Source: Nannocystis sp. (GTDB taxonomy: Bacteria > Myxococcota_A > Polyangia > Nannocystales > Nannocystaceae). From it: DNA of 64,000 nucleotides. Where the stretch lies: assembly GCA_016712315.1 (NCBI GenBank), contig JADJRG010000013.1, positions 1,648,001 through 1,712,000 of the forward strand, read 5' to 3'. Position numbers and translations under genes: made by a program. Positions 25,952-35,342 of this stretch are shown piece after piece (within the stretch, counting starts at the first letter, position 1; each line of letters begins with the position of its first letter). Under the pieces are notes generated by a model. That model saw only the letters and a program-made list of their open reading frames with translations, was not told where the DNA came from and ran no database searches.

Positions 25952-26905
25952 GTGTCGGGATCTTCGCGCGCCTCGCTCGCGCTCTGCTGCGCCCTAGGGC
26001 TCGCGGGCGGTGGTTGCGGGCAGAAGAAGCAGGCCGTGAGCGGGCCGGCGCCGGTGGTGTTGGCGCCAGAGCCGGCGTCGACGCTCACCGACATCCACGA
26101 CCTCTTTATCCTGCGTCACCGCGCGGCGATGGGTGAGGTCGCGTATGTGCGCGGCGTGATCGCGCCTCGGCTGGCGCGCGCGACGGAGGGCTCAGACACG
26201 GGCCGCGACGCGCTGCGGCGGCTGGCGATCGAGCTGGCGCTGGTGCAGGGCGAGGCGGAGGCGGCCAGCAGCGAGCTGCTCCGCCTCAGCGGCGACGTGC
26301 AGCGCCTGGGCGCGTCGGCGCTGCCGGAGGAGCGGGCGATCGTGGCGCTGCTGGAGGGGGCGCTGCTGTTTCACCGCGGTCGCTTCCTCGAGGCGCGTCG
26401 GCTCGACCTGCGGGCGCTGTCGCTGCTCGAGTCGGAGACGCGCTCGCCGATGTTGGGCGACGCGCTGCGGGCGTTAGGGCGCGACACGCTCGCGCTCAAC
26501 AACCCGAACGAGGCGCTGGAGCTGACGCTCAAGGCGTTAAGCGCCCACCGCGACGCGGCGACGACGGAGCCGCGTGAGGTCGTCGAGGATCTGCTGCTGA
26601 TGGTGGAGATCTTGCTCGCGCTGCGCCTCGGGGACGAGGCGATGATCGCGGCGGGTGACTGCTACAACGCGGCGGTGGAGGGCTTCGGCTCGGACTCGCT
26701 GCCGCACGCCGAGGCGCTGGTGGCGGTCGCGGCGGCGACGATCATGCGCGGTGAGCTCGGCGCGGCGAGCTCGCTGGTGGGCGACGCGTTGACGATCCAA
26801 GGCGCGCTGCAGGCGGCGCAAGGGGACGACAAGGCGCCGGTGAGCGAGCGGTTGGCGCTGCGTCTGGAGCAGCTCCGCGCGCTGGTGCCGGCGAGCGATC
26901 CGTGA
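25952..26905 (+). CDS. TPR-like lipoprotein
   Basis: 317 residues from GTG 25952. The lipobox is in GLAGGGC (Cys22). The rest is helical with TPR-type pairs (ARRLDLRALSLLESETRSPM; NNPNEALELTLKALSAHRDA; MIAAGDCYNAAVEGFGSDSL). The start is supported by the signal peptide; TAGAGT lies 6 bp upstream and there is no Shine-Dalgarno sequence. Likely a periplasmic or outer-membrane scaffold; partner unknown. It converges with the FecR/VIT/vWA gene four bases downstream. Confidence 0.8.
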   Translation: MSGSSRASLALCCALGLAGGGCGQKKQAVSGPAPVVLAPEPASTLTDIHDLFILRHRAAMGEVAYVRGVIAPRLARATEGSDTGRDALRRLAIELALVQGEAEAASSELLRLSGDVQRLGASALPEERAIVALLEGALLFHRGRFLEARRLDLRALSLLESETRSPMLGDALRALGRDTLALNNPNEALELTLKALSAHRDAATTEPREVVEDLLLMVEILLALRLGDEAMIAAGDCYNAAVEGFGSDSLPHAEALVAVAAATIMRGELGAASSLVGDALTIQGALQAAQGDDKAPVSERLALRLEQLRALVPASDP

Positions 26906-26909
26906 GCGA

Positions 26910-29900
26910 TCAATAGACCCAGGCGAGCTTGGCCAGGCGCAGGGTCTGGTGGTCGCTGGTGATCTCAAAGGACTTGGTCGCGCCGCTGGCCTTGACCTTG
27001 AGGGTGGCGCGCACGGGCGGGCCGGCGGGGCCTCGGCGGCTGATCTCGAGGTAGACGGGTTGGTTGATGCTCTGGAGGGTGAGCTCCTCGGCGCCGCGCT
27101 GCTCGCGGACGCGGACCAGCTCGGGGCGCAGCGCCGAGAGGCGGCGGCCGAGGCGGTCGACGACGGTGATGTCGAGGTCCGCGTCGCCGCTCCAGGTGAG
27201 GCTGGCCCGAAGGTCAGGGTAGCTGTGCAGGGCCGTCTGCTTGGGGGTGGGGACGACGCCGCGGTCGAGCTGGGCGCCGAGGCCGCGCAGGGCGCTCTGT
27301 GAGGCGCTCCTGGCGCGGCTGAGGCCGTCTTCGAGGGCGATCCGGGCGAGGTCGAGGCGGCCGGCGCGGGCGTGGCAGGTCGCGAGCTCGATGTGGTGCT
27401 CGGGGTTGCTCGCGTCGATGCTGACGAGCGCGCGCAGGTGGGCGCAGGCGCGGGCGGTGTCGCCTTTGCTGAGCAGGGCGTCGGCGAGGCGGGCTTGCAG
27501 CTTGCGGTCGAAGGGCTTGACCTCGACGGCGGAGGCGTAGGCGCGCAGGGCGATCGCTTCGCCGCGCGCGGCGAGCAGATCGGCGACGGCGAGCATCGCG
27601 GGGGCGTGGTCAGGATCGGCCTCGGCCCAGGCGCGGGCGTACTCAAACGCCTCAGGGGCGCCGTAGTAGATCGCGGCTTGGACGAGCCTGCGGTGGGCGA
27701 CGCGGCTGGTCGGCGCGGCGTCGCGCTGGCGGCGGAGCTCCTCGACGCGGTCGCGGTCGCGGCTGCTGGGGGCGACGTCGCTGTTGATGCTGACCCGCGG
27801 GGTGCGGACACGGCCGCTGGCGACGCCGCCGTAGCCGTAGCCGGCGCCGCCGCCGCTGCCGTAGCCGGCGCCGCCGCCGACGCCGCCGCCGACGCCGTCG
27901 AAGGCGTCGTCGAGGTCCATGGGCTTCTTGGCCGACTTCTTCTCGTTGTCGGCCGCGGAGGCGGGGGCGCTGGACTTCGCGGGCGGGCTCGGCGCGGGCC
28001 GCGGCTGCGAGGCGCTCGCGCGGGCCGGGGCCTCGCTCTCGGCCTCCTCCATGGGCTCCTCGGGGCTGTCTTGAGCCTCGCTCTTGGCGGCCTCGCGGCG
28101 CTCATCGCGGGTGTCGCGGCGGTCCTCTTCGTCGAAGGCGTCGCCGGGGGCGTCCTTCGCCTTCGCGCCGGCGCTGTCGCCCTTGCCGCGGGTGCTGGCG
28201 CTGATGGGAGCGGGAGCGGGCGGCGGCGCGGGCTCGGCGGCGGCCGCCTCGCCGCCGGCTTCGCGGCGGACGCTGGCGTCGGCGGTGGGGGTGGCGGCGG
28301 GCAAGGTGCCCTCCCACCGATCGGTGCCGCCGGCGTTACGGACGACGTTGAACTCGCGGTACATCGCGTCGTTCTCGAGCGCGAGCAGGGCGGTGTAGCG
28401 GGAGAGCACGGTGTAGCGGGTAGAGAGCTCGATGATGGTCGACTTGGCGCGCTCGCCCTCATTGGCGGTGAGCGCGGCGATCTCCTCGCGGGCCCACGTG
28501 CGCGGCAGGTGGGCGTGGCGCCCGCGGGTGTCCGAACGGTCCGCCGCGAGCTTGACCGCGAACGAGTCGCTGAGCTCGCGGCCGTCGGCGCCGCGGGCGC
28601 GAACTTTTAAGAGGCCGTCGACGGGGCGGCCGAGCTTGCCGACCAGGACGAGGGTGTCGCCGGGGCGCAGGGCGGTGTGGGAGGCGTGGGTGTAGATCAT
28701 GCCGTCGGGGAGCTCGAGGGCGAGCTCGCGGGCGACGGGGACCTTCGCGCGGATCCGCAGCTCGCGGACGAGCGCGCGCAGGTCGTCCTTGGCGTCGGCG
28801 CGGACCAGATCTCCGCCTGTCTTTTGCGACAGGGCTTCAAGGACAAGATCGTCGGAGCGCGCGCCGAGGGCGACGGCCTGGACGCGGACGCCGCGCAGCG
28901 GGGCGTCGAGCTCGCGCAGCAGCTCGTCGGGGGCGAGCGGGCCGGCGGTGGCGGCGCCGTCGCCGAGGTAGACGATCACGCGCTCGCCGTCGCCGCCGGC
29001 CGAGCTGAGCGCCTCCGCGGCGCTGCGCAGCATGCCGCCGAGGTCGCTGGCGCCGGCGAGGGTCTGGCTCTGTAAGAAGGCGTCGACGTCGCGGAGGGTG
29101 TCGGCGCCCGCGGGGCGCAGGCCGCCGCTCACGGCGTCACAGAGGGTGTCGCAGGCGAGCACGGTGATCCGGTCGCGGTCGTCGAGGGCGACGCCGAGGG
29201 CCTCGACGAGGTGGCGCGCGACGGTCCACAGCTCCGGGGTCATGCTGTGGCTGCGGTCGAGCACGAAGGCGTAGTGGACGGGGCGCTCGTCGGCGGGCAG
29301 ATCGAGCTCAGGCTGGACGGCGAGCATGAAGTACGCTTGGCCGTCGCGGTCGAGGTGGGTCTCGGCGTGCATGCGGCGCTCTTCGGGCGGCAGGGGGATG
29401 TCGACGCCGAGGTCGTGCACGGGGCGGAAGCCGCGGCGCTCGGTGATCAGCTCGATCCGGTCGCCGAGGTCGCGGCGGTCGAGCTCGGCCATCGGCGTGC
29501 GCAGCGCGGCCATCGCGTCCGCGGGTAGCGCTTGGCGGTCGACGTCGATCTTGAAGGCGAAGTTGTCGATGGTGGTGCCGCTCGCGCCCGAGCTGGCGCC
29601 GGCGAGGGGGTAGCGGTAGCGGAGGTGATCGCCGACGGCGTCTAAGACCTGGGTGTAGCGCAGACGGACCTTGCGCTCGCCGCGGCCGGGGATCGGGAAG
29701 ATCTTCATCTTGAAGGTGTTGCCGTGCTCCCACTGGAGCAGCGCCGGATCGCGGGGGATCGTCGCGTCGACGATCGCCTTAAAAATTCGGTTGGCGCGCG
29801 ACTTCTCGAGCATCGCCGCCTCCATCCACTGGTTACCGACCAGCAGCGAGAGGCCCGAGATCGAGGCGTCGGCGGGCAGCGGGAAGCGGTAGGTGCCCTC

Positions 29901-30764
29901 GAGCACCAAGGGGGCGTCGTTGTAGAAAGTCTGCTCGATCTCGGTGAGGGCGATCCGGCCGGAGATGGTGACGTTGACCTTCTGATCGATGAGGCGCACG
30001 GAGTAGCGCTCGAGGCTCTCGCCGGCGCGGCGGGCGGTGAGGCTGCCGACGCCGGGCGGGGCGGCGTCGGCGAGCTGCGCGGCGACCTCGAAGGCGCGCG
30101 CCCAGGCGGTCTCCTCGAGCGGGCGCAGGCTGACGACCGGCTCGCGTGGGGCCGCAGGGGCGAGCGGGGTCTCGAGGCTGGCCCCGGGGCCGAGGTCGAT
30201 GGCGGAGCCGCCGCTGTCGACGCGAGCGGCGCCGTAGATGACGGCGTAGCGCTGGGCGCCGTCGCGGGCGAAGGCGCGGGCCTCGCCGCGGCGGATCTCC
30301 AAGGTGTCGCCGCCGGCGCGGACCTCGAGCGGCGCTTGACCGTCGGTGATGAGGGCGACGAGCTCGCCGCTCTCGAGGGTGATCCGGCGCGCGCCCGCGG
30401 GCAAAACGACGACGCTGTCCTCGTTGACGCGGAGGGTGCCGCCGCTGGTGAGCGTGAGCTCGGCGAGGGTGCCGCGGGGGACGATGAGGCGCTGGCCGGC
30501 GCGTAGCTTGGCGCCCTTGCCCAAGAAGGTCCCTTCGGCGAGATCGGGGGTGCGGACGCCTTCAGGACCGGCGACGGCGCTGAGCTCGGCGACGATCTCG
30601 GCGCCCAGGCCAGGGTCCACGGCGCCTGCATCCGCGCCGCTGACGACCGCCGCTACGCCGGCCTCTCTCGGCGGGGCCTCGCCGCCGCTGGTCGCAGGTG
30701 GGGTGTTGCATGCGCCGGCGAGGGCGAGGAGGGCGAGCAGGGTGAGCGGCGATCGGGTCGTCAT
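26910..30764 (-). CDS. FecR/VIT/vWA/TPR/DUF2135-like lipoprotein
   Basis: 1,284 residues from ATG 30764, chosen because a lipoprotein signal begins there (MTTRSPLTLLALLALAGAC, Cys19). Domain order: a FecR-like beta-sandwich (about 75-200), a VIT domain (about 250-400, IALTEIEQTFYNDAPLVLEG), a von Willebrand A domain with an intact DxSxS metal site (VLDRSHSMTPELW, about 500-680), a long Ala/Pro/Glu linker, a Gly/Tyr-rich patch, three or four TPRs, and a C-terminal domain like DUF2135 that accompanies many VIT-vWA proteins (LTWSGDADLDITVVDRLGRR). Likely a large periplasmic or surface interaction hub dependent on a divalent metal. The partner is unknown. It diverges from the next gene across 245 bp. 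Confidence 0.88.
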   Translation of the reverse strand: MTTRSPLTLLALLALAGACNTPPATSGGEAPPREAGVAAVVSGADAGAVDPGLGAEIVAELSAVAGPEGVRTPDLAEGTFLGKGAKLRAGQRLIVPRGTLAELTLTSGGTLRVNEDSVVVLPAGARRITLESGELVALITDGQAPLEVRAGGDTLEIRRGEARAFARDGAQRYAVIYGAARVDSGGSAIDLGPGASLETPLAPAAPREPVVSLRPLEETAWARAFEVAAQLADAAPPGVGSLTARRAGESLERYSVRLIDQKVNVTISGRIALTEIEQTFYNDAPLVLEGTYRFPLPADASISGLSLLVGNQWMEAAMLEKSRANRIFKAIVDATIPRDPALLQWEHGNTFKMKIFPIPGRGERKVRLRYTQVLDAVGDHLRYRYPLAGASSGASGTTIDNFAFKIDVDRQALPADAMAALRTPMAELDRRDLGDRIELITERRGFRPVHDLGVDIPLPPEERRMHAETHLDRDGQAYFMLAVQPELDLPADERPVHYAFVLDRSHSMTPELWTVARHLVEALGVALDDRDRITVLACDTLCDAVSGGLRPAGADTLRDVDAFLQSQTLAGASDLGGMLRSAAEALSSAGGDGERVIVYLGDGAATAGPLAPDELLRELDAPLRGVRVQAVALGARSDDLVLEALSQKTGGDLVRADAKDDLRALVRELRIRAKVPVARELALELPDGMIYTHASHTALRPGDTLVLVGKLGRPVDGLLKVRARGADGRELSDSFAVKLAADRSDTRGRHAHLPRTWAREEIAALTANEGERAKSTIIELSTRYTVLSRYTALLALENDAMYREFNVVRNAGGTDRWEGTLPAATPTADASVRREAGGEAAAAEPAPPPAPAPISASTRGKGDSAGAKAKDAPGDAFDEEDRRDTRDERREAAKSEAQDSPEEPMEEAESEAPARASASQPRPAPSPPAKSSAPASAADNEKKSAKKPMDLDDAFDGVGGGVGGGAGYGSGGGAGYGYGGVASGRVRTPRVSINSDVAPSSRDRDRVEELRRQRDAAPTSRVAHRRLVQAAIYYGAPEAFEYARAWAEADPDHAPAMLAVADLLAARGEAIALRAYASAVEVKPFDRKLQARLADALLSKGDTARACAHLRALVSIDASNPEHHIELATCHARAGRLDLARIALEDGLSRARSASQSALRGLGAQLDRGVVPTPKQTALHSYPDLRASLTWSGDADLDITVVDRLGRRLSALRPELVRVREQRGAEELTLQSINQPVYLEISRRGPAGPPVRATLKVKASGATKSFEITSDHQTLRLAKLAWVY

Positions 30765-31009
30765 GGTGCGGTCCTGGCGGGCCTCGAGAACGCGTCGGGC
30801 GAGGCGGTGGTCTGGCGGTCGTCGCCGACAGACGAGAACGTGAGCCACCAGCGCGACCTTACAGCTGACCGGGCAGGTGGAGATCATGGGCGCGCTGAGG
30901 GGCTCGCGGGCGCGGGCGAGCGCGCGGACCCGCGAGGCGTCGCGAGGGGGCGATGCTGCGCGTAAAGGGCATGACAAGGCGACCCTTCCTGCCTACCCTT
31001 GCTGCTCTC

Positions 31010-31849
31010 ATGCCTACGGCCAAGGAGATCTTCCTCGCCTACGCGAACCGCCGCGGCAGCGACCTGCGGCTGGAGGAGCTGCGCCAAGAGCTGACGGCGG
31101 CGAAGCTCGACGGCCTCGAGAAGGCGCAGACGCTCGATGAGTACGCGCTGCACGGCGTGATGCCGGGGTTGTATGAGAAGATCGTCGTCAGCACGATCAA
31201 GCTGGCGGCGCACGTGGGGATCGGCGTCGGCCTCGCGCTCGAGGCGCTCGATGAGGCGCAGAGCGGCGCGTCGCTGTCGATGTTCTCGCGCGAGGTCCGC
31301 AACTTGATGACGGAGACCGGCGCGGCGTTTAAGCGCCGCCACTCCAACCGGATCGCCAAGACGGTCGCGGAGGTGGAGGCGCAGCGGCTGACGTGGCGGC
31401 ACAACCACGAGTTCTTGTCGTGGCTCGGCTTTCGCCGCGATGACCCCCGCTACCCGGCGGCGAGCCGGCGCGAGCGCCTGGACGCGTTTAAGGTGCGCGA
31501 GAGGCTGCTGGCGGCGCGCGACGCGGTGGCGGAGCTGGTCGGCGAGCCGCTGTGCGCGGCGCTCGAGGGGCACGACCGGTTCATGCTGGCGAACCGCTGG
31601 CGCTTGCCCTCGGCGGAGGTCGAGCAGTCGATCGAGCGCTATGTGTGGCCGCTGCTGGCGCTCCAGCCGAGCCACGTGGTCCGCCTCGAGAGCTCGCGCC
31701 TCGACTACGACGCGCTGGTCGACGCGGGCGCGCCGCCCGAGGCGCTGGCGGCCGCGCAGGCGCAGATCCACGAGGAGATGACCTACCAGCTCGCGGCGGC
31801 GCTCGACCACCTGCCCGAGGAGGCGCGCGTCGGGGTGATGGTCTCTTAG
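31010..31849 (+). CDS. Hypothetical cytoplasmic helical protein
   Basis: 279 residues from ATG 31010; the frame runs upstream, but the coding-like part starts with MPTAKEIFLAYANRRGSDLR. There is no signal peptide or membrane segment beyond a mild hydrophobic stretch (IKLAAHVGIGVGLALEALDE). The protein is mostly helical with many Arg/Glu and a conserved-looking centre (AKTVAEVEAQRLTWRHNHEF). I do not recognise a family. It diverges from the VIT/vWA lipoprotein gene and converges with the GHL10 gene, so it is probably monocistronic. Confidence 0.65.
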   Translation: MPTAKEIFLAYANRRGSDLRLEELRQELTAAKLDGLEKAQTLDEYALHGVMPGLYEKIVVSTIKLAAHVGIGVGLALEALDEAQSGASLSMFSREVRNLMTETGAAFKRRHSNRIAKTVAEVEAQRLTWRHNHEFLSWLGFRRDDPRYPAASRRERLDAFKVRERLLAARDAVAELVGEPLCAALEGHDRFMLANRWRLPSAEVEQSIERYVWPLLALQPSHVVRLESSRLDYDALVDAGAPPEALAAAQAQIHEEMTYQLAAALDHLPEEARVGVMVS

Positions 31850-31865
31850 TCTCGTTGCGCTCAGG

Positions 31866-33464
31866 TCAGGGGACGGTGACGGCGACGCCGAGGCTCTCGA
31901 CGCCGGTGCGGGCGGCGGCGCTGATCGCCCAGTCGCCGGGGACTAGGGGGAGCGGGGTGTTGGTCGGAGCTGGGACGATCTGGTCGATGGACCAGGCGCC
32001 GCGGTCGGCGCGGTAGACGACGTAGGCGCGGAGCTGGTCGGCCTCCGGGTGGTCGAGGGCGACGCCGCCGCGGCTGAGGGCGACGGTGGGCGGGGCGAGC
32101 GGGTCGGCGGCGCGGGCGGCGATCGGCGGGGTGAGGGCGGGGTCTTGGTAAAATTCGCCGCTGAAGGCGGAGGCGACGCCGTACTGGTCGCCGATGAAGG
32201 GGTCGATGTGGAAGAAGATGTTGCCGCGGGCGCCCTGCTCGGCGTGGGCGCGGGTGAGCTCGATCTGCGCGCGGAACTGATCCAGGCTCCACTCGGGGGC
32301 GCTGCCGAGCTTGCTCAGGTAATTGCCGGCGAAGATGTGGCGGCCGCCGGTGGTGACGCTGGCCCACCAGGCGACGAGGACGTCATACGCCTGCTTGGGA
32401 TAGGTGGTGGGCCAGTAGAGCTGAGGGGCGAGGTAGTCGACCCAGCCCTCGTCGAGCCACTTGAGGGGATCCGCAAAAAGACCCTCGTATTGGTCGAAGC
32501 CGGTGATGCCCTCGGGGATCCCGGGGCGGTAGATCCCAAAGGGGCTGATCCCGAAGCGCACGTCGGGGCGCTCGGCGGCGATCACGTCGGCGACGGACTC
32601 GACCATATGGTCGACGTTGGCGCGGCGCCAGTCGTCTCGGTCGAGCTGGCCGCCGCCCTGCTGGTAGGCGCTCCAGGTGAGCTGGTCGGGGAAGTCGAGG
32701 CCTTGCTCGGGGTAGGGGTAGAAGTAGTCGTCGAAGTGGATCCCGTCGAGGGGGTAGCGGCTGATGAGATCGTCGACGACGGCGAGCAGGTGCTCTTGGA
32801 CAGGTTCGGCGCCGGGGTCCATCCAGGTGGCGGGGCCGTAGTCGTGCGCGTGCTCGGGGTAGAGGGCGGCGATGTGGGTGGGGGCGAGGGCGTTGTCCTT
32901 GTTGGCGCGGGCGCGGTAGGGGTTGAGCCAGGCGTGCAGCTCGATGCCGCGGAGGTGGGCCTCGTCGATGGCGAAGGCGAGGGGATCCCAGCCAGGATCG
33001 CCCCCTTGGGCGCCGCTGAGGGCGCGGCTCCACGGGTCGAGCTGTGAGGGGTACAAGGCGTCGCACTCGGGGCGCACCTGAAAAAAGAGGGCGTTGAGGC
33101 CGACCTGCTCCATGGTGTCGAGCAGGCCCAGGAGCTCGTCTTGTTGGGCGAGCGCGTCGAGGCCGGGGGCGCTCGGATAGTTGATGTTGAAGACGGTGGC
33201 GACCCAGACGCCGCGGAGCTCGCGGGGGTGGTCGACCAAGACGAGCTCGGGGTCGGCGGCGGTGGTCTCGCTGGCGGTGTCGCCGGCGCTAGTGGTGGCG
33301 GCGGTGGTGCTGCTCGTCGAGGTCGAGGTCGAGGTCGAGGTCGAGGTCGAGGTCGCGCCTGTCTCGGTGTCGCTGCTGCTGCTGTGATCGTCGCCCGCGC
33401 AGGCGAGCAGCGGGGCGGTCAGGAGCAGCGAGAGCGTGGTGCGAAGCGCGCGAAAACGAGCCAT
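31866..33464 (-). CDS. GHL10-type glycoside hydrolase lipoprotein
   Basis: 532 residues from ATG 33464. The lipobox LLAC gives Cys21. A Thr/Ser linker follows, coded by a GTCGAG microsatellite. From about residue 75 the sequence matches glycosyl hydrolase-like 10 (DUF187/YngK type): LRGVWVATVFNINYPSAPG, LNALFFQVRPECDALYPS, HAWLNPYRARANK, DGIHFDDYFYPYP, RFGISPFGIYRPG and a C-terminal FnIII-like tail. These TIM-barrel proteins are thought to act on polysaccharides of the cell envelope; the substrate is not established. TACTCT lies 6 bp before the ATG without a Shine-Dalgarno sequence. Confidence 0.9.
   Translation of the reverse strand: MARFRALRTTLSLLLTAPLLACAGDDHSSSSDTETGATSTSTSTSTSTSTSSTTAATTSAGDTASETTAADPELVLVDHPRELRGVWVATVFNINYPSAPGLDALAQQDELLGLLDTMEQVGLNALFFQVRPECDALYPSQLDPWSRALSGAQGGDPGWDPLAFAIDEAHLRGIELHAWLNPYRARANKDNALAPTHIAALYPEHAHDYGPATWMDPGAEPVQEHLLAVVDDLISRYPLDGIHFDDYFYPYPEQGLDFPDQLTWSAYQQGGGQLDRDDWRRANVDHMVESVADVIAAERPDVRFGISPFGIYRPGIPEGITGFDQYEGLFADPLKWLDEGWVDYLAPQLYWPTTYPKQAYDVLVAWWASVTTGGRHIFAGNYLSKLGSAPEWSLDQFRAQIELTRAHAEQGARGNIFFHIDPFIGDQYGVASAFSGEFYQDPALTPPIAARAADPLAPPTVALSRGGVALDHPEADQLRAYVVYRADRGAWSIDQIVPAPTNTPLPLVPGDWAISAAARTGVESLGVAVTVP
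33316..33351. repeat. GTCGAG hexanucleotide microsatellite
   Basis: Six exact copies of GTCGAG lie inside the linker of the GHL10 lipoprotein gene and read Thr-Ser repeats on the minus strand. Gain or loss of units changes linker length by two residues and preserves the frame. Confidence 0.9.
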
Positions 33465-33530
33465 GCACGGAGAGTAGACGAGCGCGGCTGCGCGCACAAT
33501 TGTGGGGCCGCGCTCGCCGAGGCCCGGGCC

Positions 33531-34703
33531 TCAGGTGGAGAGGGCGTTGAGGCGGTTGGGGCGCTCGCCGCGGGGCACCTGGTCGCCGCTGCGGCGCTGG
33601 GGGCGTAGCGAGGCGAGCACGCGGGCCTCCGGGGGCGGGGTGTCGTCCTCGGGGGTGAGCACGCCGAGGCGCTCGAGGGCGGCGCGGCCGAGGCGGAGGC
33701 GCGGTCGGGTGCTGTGGTCGCTGCTGCTGACCTCAGCTTTGGTCCAGACGGCGCGGAAGTGGGGGGCGTCGGGGCAGGAGGCGGCGACGAGCGCGGGCAC
33801 GGTGTCATCGCTGAGGGGCCGCTTGTCGGCGACCTCGGGGATGAAGCGGCGGCTGTCGCGGATGATCGTCACCTCGTCGGTGACGGCCTCGATGTGCGGG
33901 CCGCCGTCGAAGGGGTCGACGCGGCCGGAGTATTTGAAGCCGATCCCCTCGAGCAGGCGCTGGGCGCCGAGGGTGTTGGGGCCGACCTTGCCGATGATCT
34001 CGCGCACGCCCTCGGGCAGGAGGCTGGCGTGCACCGGCATCGACGGGAAGAGCCGCCAAATAAAGTCCTTCGACGTGCGGCTGAGGCGGTCGGCCTCTTC
34101 GTAGGTGAGGCCGGTGAAGCGGTGGCCGAGGGCGTCCCACAGGGGCGAGCGGGTGGCGCCGCTGGGGCCCTTGTAGAGGGGCGGCAAGAGCTCCGCGAGC
34201 AGGCGATCGCGGAACCACGAGCGCGAGCTGGCGATGAAGAGGAAGCGGCCGAGCGAGAGCAGGCGGCCGAGCTTGTCCGGGTGGCCGCGCAGGTCGGGGT
34301 GGAGGACGAGGCCGCCGAGCTCGGTGGGGCCGTCGTAGGTCTGGCCGAGGTGCAGCATGGTGTGGACCATGTGCACGTCGTGGTGGTCGCCGGTGAGGGA
34401 GTCCCGCAGGTCGGCGTAGCGCTCCTCTTGGATCACCCGGAAGAAGACGTGGGGCTCGTCGTAGTCGCCGTGCTGGGCGTGGATCATCGAGGTGCCGACG
34501 ACGCGGCCGTCGCTGTCCTCGAGGACGAACAAGAAGCGCCGGCCAGGGTCGAAGTCCGGGGGGCCTCGGAACGACGCTAAGGAGCGGGCGAGCAGATCTT
34601 CAATAAAAGAGCGCTCGGGCGGCAGGTTGAGGGTGTTGAGGTGGCGCGCGAGGTCGAAGATCGAGTCTTCGTCGCTCGGTAAGGCTTCACGGAAGAGAAA
34701 CAT
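33531..34703 (-). CDS. astA: Arginine N-succinyltransferase
   Basis: 390 residues from ATG 34703 (GAGG five bases upstream). It transfers succinyl from succinyl-CoA to arginine, the first step of the AST arginine-degradation route. The sequence fits AstA/AruF along its length: N-terminal LFREALPSDEDSIFDLARH, an acetyltransferase-like core (VVGTSMIHAQHG, PTELGGLVLHPDLRGHPDK, GRLLSLGRFLFIA), and the conserved later half (WDALGHRFTGLTYEEADRLS, EVREII-like segment, GPNTLGAQRLLEGIGFKYSG). The C-terminal ~80 residues are a less conserved basic extension. The other AST genes (astB-E) are not in the window, so it stands alone next to ssb; it may serve another acyl acceptor. Confidence 0.9.
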   Translation of the reverse strand: MFLFREALPSDEDSIFDLARHLNTLNLPPERSFIEDLLARSLASFRGPPDFDPGRRFLFVLEDSDGRVVGTSMIHAQHGDYDEPHVFFRVIQEERYADLRDSLTGDHHDVHMVHTMLHLGQTYDGPTELGGLVLHPDLRGHPDKLGRLLSLGRFLFIASSRSWFRDRLLAELLPPLYKGPSGATRSPLWDALGHRFTGLTYEEADRLSRTSKDFIWRLFPSMPVHASLLPEGVREIIGKVGPNTLGAQRLLEGIGFKYSGRVDPFDGGPHIEAVTDEVTIIRDSRRFIPEVADKRPLSDDTVPALVAASCPDAPHFRAVWTKAEVSSSDHSTRPRLRLGRAALERLGVLTPEDDTPPPEARVLASLRPQRRSGDQVPRGERPNRLNALST

Positions 34704-34775
34704 GGGGTCCTCGCTCGCGCGGGGCCCCCGTAGCATGACATCACCCCGCAAAAAAAGGCGCGTCGGGGGTGCGGC

Positions 34776-35342
34776 TCAGAAGGGGATGTCGTCGTCGCCG
34801 GGGTCGGAGGGGGTATAGGGGTCGTCGTAGGGCTGAGGGCCGCCAGCGCCGCCGCCAGCGCCGCCGCCGCCGCCAGCGCGACCTCGGCTGTAGTCGGCGC
34901 CGCCGCCCCGACCACCACCACCACCACCACGTCCGCCGCCGCCGTAGCCGCCGCCACCACCACCGCCGCCGCCCGGAGGGCCGCCTTCAGGCGGAGGGCC
35001 GCCAGCGCCGCCGGCGCCGCCGATGAACTGCACGACCTCCGCGACGATCTCGGTGCTGTAGTGCTTTTGGCCGTCCTTGTCGTAGCTGGAGGTGCGGAGG
35101 CGACCCTCGACGTAGACCTGGCGGCCCTTGGTCAAGTAGGTGTTGCAGTGCTCGGCCTGCTTGCCCCACACGGTGATCCGGTGCCACTCCGTCTCTTCGA
35201 CCTGCTCGTTGGTCCGCTTGTTGAGGTAGCGGCGTGAGGTCGCGACCGCGAGCTTGCACACCGCTTGTCCGTCGGCGCTGTAGCGGAGTTCGGGGTCGCG
35301 GCCGAGGTTGCCGAGGACGATTACCTTGTTGACGCCTGCCAT
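34776..35342 (-). CDS. ssb: Single-stranded DNA-binding protein
   Basis: 188 residues from ATG 35342. The first ~112 residues are the OB fold of bacterial SSB (MAGVNKVIVLGNLGRDPELR, TSRRYLNKRTNEQVEETEWH, RQVYVEGRLRTSSYDKDG). It is followed by a long Gly-rich linker with Arg and Tyr, and the acidic tip DPGDDDIPF, the docking site for repair and replication partners. It binds single-stranded DNA as a tetramer in replication, recombination and repair. The 277-bp divergent gap upstream holds an AT-rich stretch (about 35424-35460) with GCTCGTTTGAGC, a palindrome that could be an operator. Confidence 0.97.
   Translation of the reverse strand: MAGVNKVIVLGNLGRDPELRYSADGQAVCKLAVATSRRYLNKRTNEQVEETEWHRITVWGKQAEHCNTYLTKGRQVYVEGRLRTSSYDKDGQKHYSTEIVAEVVQFIGGAGGAGGPPPEGGPPGGGGGGGGGYGGGGRGGGGGGRGGGADYSRGRAGGGGGAGGGAGGPQPYDDPYTPSDPGDDDIPF

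Noticed and set aside
28816..28833. CCTGTC-N6-GACAGG as an operator
   Set aside because: It lies inside the VIT/vWA coding sequence, so it may be chance; kept only as part of the repeat observation.
34745..34775. Terminator for ssb at the A7/T7 run
   Set aside because: The bases before the T-run on the minus strand do not form a good stem; only an improbable pairing around the run itself is possible.
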